Assembly: GCA_002337605.1 (NCBI GenBank) | Contig: DDGL01000016.1 | Location: forward strand, 32,841-96,840 | Length of the DNA stretch: 64,000 nt | DNA from: Flavobacteriaceae bacterium UBA1903 | Lineage (GTDB): Bacteria; Bacteroidota; Bacteroidia; Flavobacteriales; Flavobacteriaceae | Reading direction: 5' to 3' | Shown here: positions 39,992 to 47,574 of the stretch, piece by piece | Numbering within the stretch: position 1 is the first letter of the stretch | How the letters are laid out: each line of letters opens with the position of its first letter | Program-made: the position numbers and the translations under genes | Notes under the pieces: generated by a model | Database searches by the model: none | The model's input: only the letters and a program-made list of their open reading frames with translations | What the model was told of the DNA's origin: nothing

Positions 39992-41734
39992 ATGAAAAAG
40001 TTATCCCCTATTGTAGTTGTACTGTTTTTGTTTTTTACAGCGCCACTGCTTGCTCAGGAACAACCGATCCCTCATTTTTTAACCGAAGCAGAAAAGGAAT
40101 TACTGCCTAATTATACTTTTGGGAGTGATAACCGAACCCCACCGCCAACAGGTCCAATACGTACCATGGCAGAATGGGAAGAGGTGGAATACCTGGTGGT
40201 TACCTGGCAACCAAATTTCCCTAATATCTTACGCCAGATCGTACAAGCGGCTGTTCAGGAGTGTAAAGTAATTATTACCACTCAAAACGAAACAAGCGTC
40301 GCTAATTACCTTAGCTCTAATGGTGTGGATTTAACCAATGTTACTTTTCTGGATGAAGATTGGGATACAATCTGGATTCGTGATTATGCTGGAAATACTA
40401 TATATAGTGACGATGTTGGCGAACGTGCCTTAGTAGACTGGATCTACAACCGCCCTCGCCCGAATGATGATGTAATGCCTCTGGCTCATGCGTCTAACAC
40501 AGGATTGCCAATTTATGTGACCGATAGTGGTACTAATGATCTGGTAAATACTGGTGGGAATTTTATGAGTGATGGTCTTGGAAATGCGTTTGCTTCAGAA
40601 TTAATACTGGAAGAAAATGAACCTGGGAATCCGTATGGCGTATCTCCCAAAACTGAGGCCGAGATAGACCAGGTGATGCTCGACTATATGGGGATAGAAT
40701 CGTATATCAAAATGGAGGTCTTACCTTTTGATGGCATTCATCATATAGACATGCACATGAAGTTGTTAGACGAGGAAACACTTTTGGTAAGTAGATATCC
40801 GGAAGGTGTGGCCGATGGACCTCAAATTGAAGAAAACATAGAGTATGTGTTAAATAATTTTCAATCAACTTTTGGAACTCCTTACGATGTAAAATGGATC
40901 GATGCACCACCAAGTACTTCAGGGAATTACCCAGATACAGGAGGCTCTTACCGTACATTTACTAATGCAACTTTTGTAAATAAAACTATTTTAATACCCA
41001 CCTACAGAACCGAAGTTGACGATCCTGCCATAGCACAATGGGAGGAAATGATGCCAGGATATACTATTGTAGGAATTGATGTAGATAACGGAGGTGAAAA
41101 CCTAATTGCTCAATTAGGAGCTATTCATTGTATCACACATACGATTGGTGTGGCAGAACCACTTTGGATTGTACACCAAAAAATTAAAGAAGCCGAAGCA
41201 AATGCTGTAGTGCCTGTAGAAGCACAGATTAAGCATAACTCTGGAATAGCTAATGCCACTGTTTTCTGGAAAGAGGAAAGTGCTGCTACTTGGACAGAAA
41301 CGGCTATGAGCACCAGTGGTAGTGATATGTGGACAACAGATATCACCCTGCCGGATACCGAAGAGAACATCCAATACTACATAGCAGCAGAAGCTAATTC
41401 AGGTAAAACACAAGTTAGGCCTATTGTAGCTCCGGAAGGATACTGGACTATGAACTTAGGAGGTGTTTTGGGAACTAACACCTTTGAAACGACAGCAGTT
41501 AGAGGGCCTTTTCCTAACCCTGCTACAAATGAGGTCTCCTTTGGTTTCGATCAGGATATTTCAACAGTGCGCGTTACCGTAAATACTATTTTAGGACAAG
41601 AGTTAATGGACAAAGAACTTTCTGTAAGTAATGGTTTGTTGACGCTTGATTTACCAGGAAATTGGTCGGGAACATTATTTGTAAGCCTGACTACTGAGAA
41701 AGGAACAACCGTTAAGAAATTGCTTAAAAAATAG
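39992..41734 (+). CDS. Secreted peptidylarginine/agmatine-deiminase-like enzyme with T9SS sorting domain
   Basis: A 580-residue protein with a signal peptide (cleavage near LLAQ), a PAD_porph/agmatine deiminase domain (about 40-395), an Ig-like domain (about 400-490) and a C-terminal type A sorting domain (about 505-580, with GPFPNPATNEVSFGF and ending TVKKLLKK). Deiminase catalytic positions are all visible: D131 in WIRDYAGN, H251 and D253 in HHIDMHMK, N325 or N330, and C380 in AIHCITH. Order and residues mirror the Porphyromonas peptidylarginine deiminase. Substrate (protein arginine, free arginine or agmatine) is not decided by sequence; secretion favours an extracellular target. Confidence 0.9.
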   Translation: MKKLSPIVVVLFLFFTAPLLAQEQPIPHFLTEAEKELLPNYTFGSDNRTPPPTGPIRTMAEWEEVEYLVVTWQPNFPNILRQIVQAAVQECKVIITTQNETSVANYLSSNGVDLTNVTFLDEDWDTIWIRDYAGNTIYSDDVGERALVDWIYNRPRPNDDVMPLAHASNTGLPIYVTDSGTNDLVNTGGNFMSDGLGNAFASELILEENEPGNPYGVSPKTEAEIDQVMLDYMGIESYIKMEVLPFDGIHHIDMHMKLLDEETLLVSRYPEGVADGPQIEENIEYVLNNFQSTFGTPYDVKWIDAPPSTSGNYPDTGGSYRTFTNATFVNKTILIPTYRTEVDDPAIAQWEEMMPGYTIVGIDVDNGGENLIAQLGAIHCITHTIGVAEPLWIVHQKIKEAEANAVVPVEAQIKHNSGIANATVFWKEESAATWTETAMSTSGSDMWTTDITLPDTEENIQYYIAAEANSGKTQVRPIVAPEGYWTMNLGGVLGTNTFETTAVRGPFPNPATNEVSFGFDQDISTVRVTVNTILGQELMDKELSVSNGLLTLDLPGNWSGTLFVSLTTEKGTTVKKLLKK

Positions 41735-41758
41735 GGGTAAAACAATATTGAAACTTTT

Positions 41759-41792
41759 AATGCCGTTACTTTTAAGTAGCGGCATTTTTTAT
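41759..41792 (+). terminator. Terminator of the deiminase gene
   Basis: AATGCCGTTACTT pairs with AAGTAGCGGCATT (one mismatch), followed by six T. Confidence 0.9.
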
Positions 41793-41883
41793 TGCCCTAA
41801 TATGTGGGTTTCATCGGATTTATTTGGTTTTTAATCAGATAATCAGCATATTGCTACTGTTTATTTCTAAAATTCCCTAACTC

Positions 41884-42231
41884 ATGAAAGGACAAAGCCG
41901 TAAGCTCATTGCTTTTATACTCCTTCTTTTTGTATCCTTTGTTGGTTTTTCTCAACAGCAAACTACCACAAATAAGAAAATTGATATCGTTACAGTATAC
42001 GAGCAAACTATTAAAGAAGGGTATCCTACTTTAGAAATTTACCAGAAATTAGCAACTACTCAATACTTTCGTAGCAATTACAAAGAAGCCAAAAAATGGT
42101 TTGAAATGTGGTTTGAAATGGAACCGCCCAAAGATGAAACTTCAAGGTATCGCTACAGGCAAACCCTAAGAGCCCTTAACGTAGAAACTAAAAAGAATAA
42201 ATACCTGGCTGTTTCAAAAAGTCCCCAGTAA
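41884..42231 (+). CDS. Small exported TPR-like protein
   Basis: A 115-residue protein with a signal peptide (hydrophobic 9-23, cleavage near VGFSQ). The mature part has tetratricopeptide-like helices: TVYEQTIKEGYPTLEIYQKLATTQYF and SNYKEAKKWFEMWFE. The pattern matches the first repeat of the long Bacteroidetes OmpA-family proteins with N-terminal TPRs, but the OmpA and beta-propeller parts are absent, so it is a stand-alone or shortened paralogue. Its 3' end overlaps the convergent glycosylase gene by 18 bases. Confidence 0.75.
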   Translation: MKGQSRKLIAFILLLFVSFVGFSQQQTTTNKKIDIVTVYEQTIKEGYPTLEIYQKLATTQYFRSNYKEAKKWFEMWFEMEPPKDETSRYRYRQTLRALNVETKKNKYLAVSKSPQ

Positions 42232-42795
42232 TTTTACTTCTTCATACCTGAAACAATCTGTTAGGTGGTCGTTTACCATCCCGGTAGCCTGCATATGCGC
42301 ATATACCACAGTAGTTCCTACAAATTTAAATCCGCGTTTTTTTAAGTCTTTACTAAGGGCGTCACTTAAAGGGGTGTTTGCCTGTACTTCAGATTTATTT
42401 TGTAAAGAATTCTGAATGGGTTTTCCGTCTACAAAGCCCCATATATAGTCACTAAAACTGCCAAATTCCTCTTGTACCTTCATAAACGCCTGAGCATTTG
42501 TGATGGTGGCACGAACTTTCAATTTGTTTCTAATGATGCCTGCATCTTGTAATAATTCCTGAATTTTAGCTTCAGAATACCTCGCTATCTTCTTATAGTT
42601 GAAATCGTCAAATGCTTTTCTGAAGTTTTCACGTTTCCGGAGCACAGTGATCCAGCTCAATCCAGCCTGAAAGGTTTCCAGGATCAAAAACTCAAACAAT
42701 TTTTCATCATCCTTTACCGGTACTCCCCATTCAGTATCGTGATAGGCTACATAAAGTGGGTCGTCTCCACACCACCAACATCGTTGCTTTTCCAT
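42214..42795 (-). CDS. tag: DNA-3-methyladenine glycosylase I
   Basis: A 193-residue base-excision enzyme that removes 3-methyladenine. The zinc ligands are near the N-terminus (Cys in CWWCGDD and H19 in YVAYHDTEWGVP) and near the C-terminus (His and Cys in NDHLTDCFRYEE). FEFLILETFQAGLSWITVLRKRENFRKAF (about 30-58) is the diagnostic core. It is probably monocistronic and convergent with the TPR-like gene. Confidence 0.95.
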   Translation of the reverse strand: MEKQRCWWCGDDPLYVAYHDTEWGVPVKDDEKLFEFLILETFQAGLSWITVLRKRENFRKAFDDFNYKKIARYSEAKIQELLQDAGIIRNKLKVRATITNAQAFMKVQEEFGSFSDYIWGFVDGKPIQNSLQNKSEVQANTPLSDALSKDLKKRGFKFVGTTVVYAHMQATGMVNDHLTDCFRYEEVKLLGTF

Positions 42796-42849
42796 AATTT
42801 TGTACTAATAGCTTAAATGTAGTAAGATTTAGGTAGAAAGTACGTCCTA

Positions 42850-43470
42850 GTGGGTATGGAAATTTCAGAAGAAACAAAAGAAACATTGGTAATTGAAGTG
42901 TTGAAAGATGCACTTACCTATACTGAATATAGAGCTATGGTTGCAAATCACGCCGCTAACGAAACCAGTACTGGAGATGAACAAACGGAAGCTTTGAGTG
43001 AATACACACAGCTTAATAATGCACGTATGAGGCGCCTGGATAAAACCTTACAACCCTCTGAAGCTGTAGCTGAACGTTTTAAAAACTTTACCAAGCATCA
43101 AACCTGGCTGGTATTGACCGAAAGCTGGTGCGGTGACGCTGCCCAAAGCTTGCCGGCTATGCAAATAGTAACAGCACTTGCTCCTAACATTGATTTTAAA
43201 ATTATTTTACGAGATGAACATCCTGACCTTATGGATGCTTTCTTAACAAACGGGGGGCGCGCTATCCCAAAACTTATCTTGTTTGATACTGAAACTCAAA
43301 AAATAGTAGGCGATTGGGGGCCAAGACCCTCAAAAGCGACTAAGATGGTAAGACAGTATAAAGCTGAACACGGAGCTTTATCACCAGAATTTAAAAAGGA
43401 TTTACAGGTATGGTATACCAGAGATAAGGGCCAGAATATTTTTGAAGACGTAGCAAATTTAATCGCTTAA
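42850..43470 (+). CDS. Thioredoxin-fold protein with WCGDAA motif
   Basis: A 206-residue cytoplasmic protein of the Thioredoxin_9-like group. WLVLTESWCGDAAQSLPAM (about 95-113) stands at the active-site position, but only one Cys is present and the second is replaced by Ala, which is normal for this group. GGRAIPKLILFD near 138 provides the cis-Pro loop. It may be a monothiol reductase or a structural thioredoxin fold; the role is unknown. The stop overlaps the convergent gene by 4 bases. Confidence 0.85.
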   Translation: MGMEISEETKETLVIEVLKDALTYTEYRAMVANHAANETSTGDEQTEALSEYTQLNNARMRRLDKTLQPSEAVAERFKNFTKHQTWLVLTESWCGDAAQSLPAMQIVTALAPNIDFKIILRDEHPDLMDAFLTNGGRAIPKLILFDTETQKIVGDWGPRPSKATKMVRQYKAEHGALSPEFKKDLQVWYTRDKGQNIFEDVANLIA

Positions 43471-44189
43471 TACTGCCCTGGGAAATTGTAACTAATAGTT
43501 CCTAATTGTCCATCTCTTCCAGCCAATGTGGTAAATCGCGCCTGGCTGGCATATTCCAGGGCGCTGTCTATGAGGCAGCCGTTTGTGGTGGTAGAAAGCC
43601 CTTTGTTATAAGTTGCTTTCGTAATATGGCCTGTAGCACTTACCTCGATTGAAATAACAATTTTCCCGCCTCCTTCACATGTGTACACAGGATTGGGAAG
43701 CTGCAATGCTTTTCTGTCTTTCAGGCTATAACTAATGGTGGTTCTGCGGTTACTCCCTTTTGAGGCTTTCTTTTTGCCTAGATCTTTTTTCAGAGAACTT
43801 TCAAAAGTCTCTTCCATTTTTTCTTTAGCGGCTTTAATAGTTGCATCAGAATTGTTGGTGAGTCCTTCGGTGATGGCGGCGTCCATTCTGGCTAGTTTCT
43901 CTTCGAAGCTTTCTTCCTCTTCGCTGTCGTTTCCTTTATTTAGGAATGCTTCAGCTTCATTGTAGGCGCGATTGGTTTCTATTTTTGTGTTTTCTAATTC
44001 AGAAAGCGCTGCTAGTTCTTCCAGTTTTTCTTCCTCCAAAAGCGGATCGGTTTCAGTGTACTCAATATCGTATTCCGGGTTAAAAGGCTCTTGTCCTTTT
44101 CCCAGTTTCCAGCTATAGAGTGCGAGGAAAAAGATGGCAAAAAGCAAGCAGGTAATAATAAATGCGCGGTATGAATAGTTAAAGTTCAC
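43467..44189 (-). CDS. TonB-like energy transducer or envelope protein
   Basis: A 240-residue protein with one N-terminal membrane helix (about 10-26), a long acidic helical region (about 45-130, Glu-rich, likely coiled coil) and a C-terminal domain (about 150-240) with NPVYTCEGGGKIVISIEVSATGHI and SALEYASQARF, which resembles the TonB C-terminal fold. Two Cys residues could form a disulfide. The start is GTG at 44189. There is no exbBD nearby, so a dedicated transducer role is uncertain. Confidence 0.7.
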   Translation of the reverse strand: MNFNYSYRAFIITCLLFAIFFLALYSWKLGKGQEPFNPEYDIEYTETDPLLEEEKLEELAALSELENTKIETNRAYNEAEAFLNKGNDSEEEESFEEKLARMDAAITEGLTNNSDATIKAAKEKMEETFESSLKKDLGKKKASKGSNRRTTISYSLKDRKALQLPNPVYTCEGGGKIVISIEVSATGHITKATYNKGLSTTTNGCLIDSALEYASQARFTTLAGRDGQLGTISYNFPGQY

Positions 44190-44240
44190 GAGTGCAAGTA
44201 ATGAAATTTTGCTGAAAACTCCTTGATAATTAACGGGTTG

Positions 44241-44939
44241 TTAAGAGGGTGTGTTTTTTAATTGGGTTTCAAACTCATCAATAGAAACAGCGTCCTCCAC
44301 CAAATAATCCCCAATCTTAGTCCGTCGCAAGGCCGAGAGATGTGCCCCATTATCCAACGCCTTCCCAAAGTCATGTGCTAAAGAACGGATGTACGTTCCT
44401 TTACTACATGCGACCCGAAATTCTACTTCAGGCAGGGAAATATTGGTAATTTCAAAGGCTGAAATATGAATAGTTCGTTTTGGGATTTCTACTTCTTCTC
44501 CCGCCCGGGCATATTCGTACAGGCGTTTTCCTTCCTTTTTTAATGCTGAAAAAACAGGAGGTTGTTGTTGTATCTCCCCAATAAATTGATGGGTAGCTTC
44601 GTGAATTTGCTTTTCAGTAATGTTAGAAATATCAAAAGTCTGGTCTAGTTCAGTTTCCAGATCGTAGCTAGGAGTGGTGCCACCCAGCGTAATAGTTCCG
44701 GTGTATTCTTTGTGTTGTGCCTGGTAGGTTTCAATTTGCTTGGTAAATTTTCCAACGCAGAGAATGAGCAATCCAGAAGCCAGCGGATCTAAGGTTCCAG
44801 CATGTCCTACTTTAATTTTTTTAATATTGAATTGCTTTCGAATCAACCATCGCACTTTGTTCACCACTTGAAAGGAGGTCCATTCCAGGGGCTTGTCTAT
44901 TAAAATAAGTTGTCCGTTTTTGTAGTCTTCTGCAGTCAT
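44241..44939 (-). CDS. truB: tRNA pseudouridine(55) synthase
   Basis: A 232-residue enzyme that makes pseudouridine 55 in the T-loop of tRNAs. The ATG at 44939 follows the uppP stop by one base (TGATATG); the upstream TTG would overlap uppP. The catalytic Asp is in VGHAGTLDPLASGLL, and KPLEWTSFQVVNKVR at the start is the family motif. It lacks the PUA domain of longer TruB proteins. It is the last gene of the ftsX-DUF3098-uppP-truB operon. Confidence 0.95.
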   Translation of the reverse strand: MTAEDYKNGQLILIDKPLEWTSFQVVNKVRWLIRKQFNIKKIKVGHAGTLDPLASGLLILCVGKFTKQIETYQAQHKEYTGTITLGGTTPSYDLETELDQTFDISNITEKQIHEATHQFIGEIQQQPPVFSALKKEGKRLYEYARAGEEVEIPKRTIHISAFEITNISLPEVEFRVACSKGTYIRSLAHDFGKALDNGAHLSALRRTKIGDYLVEDAVSIDEFETQLKNTPS

Positions 44940-44940
44940 A

Positions 44941-45732
44941 TCAGGCAAAGCTAACAACTATGGCGATAATCCCCACAATTAAACAGTAAATAGCAAACCA
45001 GCTTAGTTTACTTTTCTTTACAAGTGCGATCATCCAGGTACAGGCAAAAAGTCCTGCGATAAAAGCAGCAACAAAACCAAGTCCTAAGGTGGTGAAATTT
45101 GTAGCTTCAGAAGTAAGATCACCACTAAGCACGTCTTTGGCAATTTTACCAAAAATTAAAGGCACGACCATTAAAAATGAAAACCTTGCAGCTTTACTTT
45201 TGTCATTTCCAAGTAATACCGAGGTGGAGATAGTAGCCCCACTCCTTGATATGCCAGGCAACATAGCGATGGCTTGTGCAATACCAATTACAAAGGCATT
45301 ACTGAACGATACTTTTTTACCTGTGTTTTTGGCCCTGTCTGCCAGCCAAAGTAGCACAGCGGTTACAATAAGCATAGCGCCTACAAAGGCAATACTTCCA
45401 CCAAAAAAGGATTCTAATTCTTCTTCAAAAAGCACTCCAATAATAGCTGCGGGAATCATGGAGACTATGATTTTTACAACAAATTGAGTTTCTTCATTCC
45501 AGGTAAATTTCAGCAAACCGCTTACAATTTCCCATATATCTTTTCTGAAGACAACAATAGTGCTTAATGCAGTTGCGAAGTGTAAGACAACAGTAAATAA
45601 AAGGCTTTCTTCGGGCACGGTAGTATCACCCATAATTGCTTTCCCCAGTTCTAAGTGACCACTGGAGGAAACGGGTAAAAATTCGGTAAGCCCTTGAATA
45701 ATGCCAAGTACAATGGCTTCCCAAGCTTCCAT
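44941..45732 (-). CDS. uppP: Undecaprenyl-diphosphatase
   Basis: A 263-residue inner-membrane phosphatase that recycles undecaprenyl diphosphate for peptidoglycan synthesis (also called BacA). Both signature loops are present: GLTEFLPVSSSGHLEL (about 15-30, with the catalytic Glu and Ser residues) and LPGISRSGATIS (about 156-167). Eight membrane helices are predicted. It lies 3 bases after DUF3098, in an operon with cell-division gene ftsX. Confidence 0.96.
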   Translation of the reverse strand: MEAWEAIVLGIIQGLTEFLPVSSSGHLELGKAIMGDTTVPEESLLFTVVLHFATALSTIVVFRKDIWEIVSGLLKFTWNEETQFVVKIIVSMIPAAIIGVLFEEELESFFGGSIAFVGAMLIVTAVLLWLADRAKNTGKKVSFSNAFVIGIAQAIAMLPGISRSGATISTSVLLGNDKSKAARFSFLMVVPLIFGKIAKDVLSGDLTSEATNFTTLGLGFVAAFIAGLFACTWMIALVKKSKLSWFAIYCLIVGIIAIVVSFA

Positions 45733-45735
45733 AAA

Positions 45736-45999
45736 TTATTTTTTCTTGTGCGGATTCAATAAAATGGCGTAGACCTCGATCCCAAAGCCAATCAAGATCA
45801 TAGCGGGTGCCAAACGAATACGTCTCCAGCTGTAGATTTCCGGATTAAAAACAGTTGGATCGTCACTTCCACCACCGGTCATTAAAATAAAACCGAGTGC
45901 GATAAAGGCAACGCCTATCAACATAAACTGATAATTCTTTTTCTCGAATATAAACGTTGTGCTATTTGCAGCTTCTTCTTTTCTTTTTTGTTCTCCCAA
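45736..45999 (-). CDS. DUF3098 family membrane protein
   Basis: An 87-residue protein with two membrane helices (about 25-43 and 60-80), the segment YQFMLIGVAFIALGFILMTGGGSDDP and a Lys-rich end (NPHKKK). The family sits between ftsX and uppP across Bacteroidetes; a role in envelope or division is inferred from context only. Confidence 0.88.
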   Translation of the reverse strand: MGEQKRKEEAANSTTFIFEKKNYQFMLIGVAFIALGFILMTGGGSDDPTVFNPEIYSWRRIRLAPAMILIGFGIEVYAILLNPHKKK

Positions 46000-46010
46000 A
46001 ACGTAATTAT

Positions 46011-46373
46011 TTAATGGTTTAACGCAGTTGAATTCTTCGGAAATTCTGAATATAGAACGTCTCCTGCTACTTCTAATTGTGAAATGTGCTCACTTTCTGT
46101 TCCAAACCAGAATGTATACAGGTGCAAGGTAATGGTTTTATTTAAAACAGCAGCTTTGGTTTCTTCAAGAGTGAAGCCATTTTCAAGTCCGCGGTTAATG
46201 TAATAAAAATCGCCATTGGCTTCGTGAAATACTAGGTCTTTTACACCGCCTTCGGTCACCTTCACTACGTTTATCTCTTTTACAATACAGTCTTCTTGAT
46301 TCGGGTTTTGAATAATACAACCCTGTAGCAGTGCTGCTAAAAAAATAATTAATGTAAATTTTAATCTTTTCAT
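46011..46373 (-). CDS. Lipoprotein inserted in the ftsX operon
   Basis: The ATG at 46373 gives a 120-residue protein with a lipobox (AALLQGC, Cys19). The 12-residue upstream extension is not signal-like and is rejected. The mature part holds two further Cys and a FHEANGDFYYINRGLENGFTLEE segment; I recognise no family. It lies between ftsX and DUF3098, which are usually adjacent, so it appears to be an insertion into the operon. Confidence 0.7.
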   Translation of the reverse strand: MKRLKFTLIIFLAALLQGCIIQNPNQEDCIVKEINVVKVTEGGVKDLVFHEANGDFYYINRGLENGFTLEETKAAVLNKTITLHLYTFWFGTESEHISQLEVAGDVLYSEFPKNSTALNH

Positions 46374-46411
46374 TGTGTAAATGTTTAGATCTTCACCACT
46401 CACCCTCACTA

Positions 46412-47290
46412 CTAATAATAAAGTTCATCTGTCCTCAAATTCAGGAAGCGTTGCGTAGCAAAGAAGGTGCTTAACCAGGAGATAAATACTCCAATTAAAA
46501 ATACACCTGCGAAAAGTGCAACAAGCAATACTTTGTCTTCCAGTAACTGCAATTCAGGAAAACTTTTGTCCAGATAGTACAACACAACCCCCATTCCAAT
46601 AAGTGCCAGTATTGCACCTATCATTCCCAATCGGACACTCTTCCATATAAAAGGACGTCTTATAAAGCTTTTGGTTGCTCCTACCATTTGCATTGTTTTA
46701 ATAGTGAAACGCTTTGCATATACTGAAAGCCTAATGGAGCTATTAATCAGTAACACGGCAATAAACAAAAACATACTGCTAACAATAAGAACCCAGAGGC
46801 TTACTTTTTTTACATTGTCGTTAAGCAAGGCGATTAAGGGTTTGTCGTATACTACTTCATCTACAAAATCTTTCGTCATGATTTCGTTAGTGATTTCTTC
46901 CAGTTTGGTGGGTGAAACATAATCTGCCAGCATATATACATCGATACTGTTTTGCAACGGATTGTACCCTAAAAAGTCCATAAAATTCTCTCCAATCGTT
47001 GCTGCGTGCTCTTCGGCAGCTTGTTCTTTAGAGACAAAAGTTGCTGTTTTTGTATACTCGGCCAGGGCCAGGCTTTGTTTTAATTCGGTAATTTCAACTT
47101 CTTTGGCGGTGTCTTTTAGGTAGACCGTTAACGCAATTTTTTCTTTAAAATGATCTGCAACTTTCTTCGTGTTTAGAACTAGAAGTCCTAACAACCCCAA
47201 TAAAAACAATACCAGCGAAATACTAATGACTACTGAAAAGTAAGAAGAGATCAATCGTCGTTTTTGATATTTTTCAAAACTGGATGCCAT
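46412..47290 (-). CDS. ftsX: Cell division protein FtsX
   Basis: A 292-residue membrane protein with helix 1 at about 20-42, an extracytoplasmic domain (about 43-165) and three C-terminal helices (about 170-190, 220-240, 260-282) around the FtsX/MacB core. With FtsE it controls peptidoglycan hydrolases at the septum. KRFTIKTMQMVGATKSFIRRPF (about 193-214) is the conserved cytoplasmic loop. ftsE is not in the window. It leads the operon ending with truB. Confidence 0.93.
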   Translation of the reverse strand: MASSFEKYQKRRLISSYFSVVISISLVLFLLGLLGLLVLNTKKVADHFKEKIALTVYLKDTAKEVEITELKQSLALAEYTKTATFVSKEQAAEEHAATIGENFMDFLGYNPLQNSIDVYMLADYVSPTKLEEITNEIMTKDFVDEVVYDKPLIALLNDNVKKVSLWVLIVSSMFLFIAVLLINSSIRLSVYAKRFTIKTMQMVGATKSFIRRPFIWKSVRLGMIGAILALIGMGVVLYYLDKSFPELQLLEDKVLLVALFAGVFLIGVFISWLSTFFATQRFLNLRTDELYY

Positions 47291-47539
47291 GGGGTGTTTA
47301 TTCGTTTAACGTTACTAGTGTAAAGGTATCAACAAATTTAGATTATTTCGTTGAACGAACGATGAATTTAGAGCGATGAGTGACGAAATTTTCAAAGATT
47401 TGAAGTATCTATTTCATGAACGCCGAAACATACTTTTATAGTATTCAGCAGAAAAATCCATTTCAAACCCAATTTCAACCTGCCCGCCACAAATTTAAAA
47501 TAAGGAGGGAGGCGGGTTTCAATTTCAGCCTAATAGCTG

Positions 47540-47547
47540 TATTTTTG
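47540..47547 (+). promoter_or_regulatory. -7 element of leuS
   Basis: TATTTTTG; predicted +1 near 47552, 23 nt before the ATG at 47575. It shows that an upstream in-frame ATG at 47416 is not the start. Confidence 0.6.
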
Positions 47548-47574
47548 CCCTCTATTTTCACTGAAACACAAGCA

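Noticed and set aside
42850..43470. Loss of the second active-site Cys in the thioredoxin-fold protein as an oddity
   Set aside because: WCGDAA with one Cys is normal for this subgroup, so it is not evidence of decay.
47416..47574. N-terminal extension of LeuRS to an upstream ATG
   Set aside because: The extension is unlike any LeuRS N-terminus and contains the -7 element TATTTTTG at 47540; the family start is at 47575.
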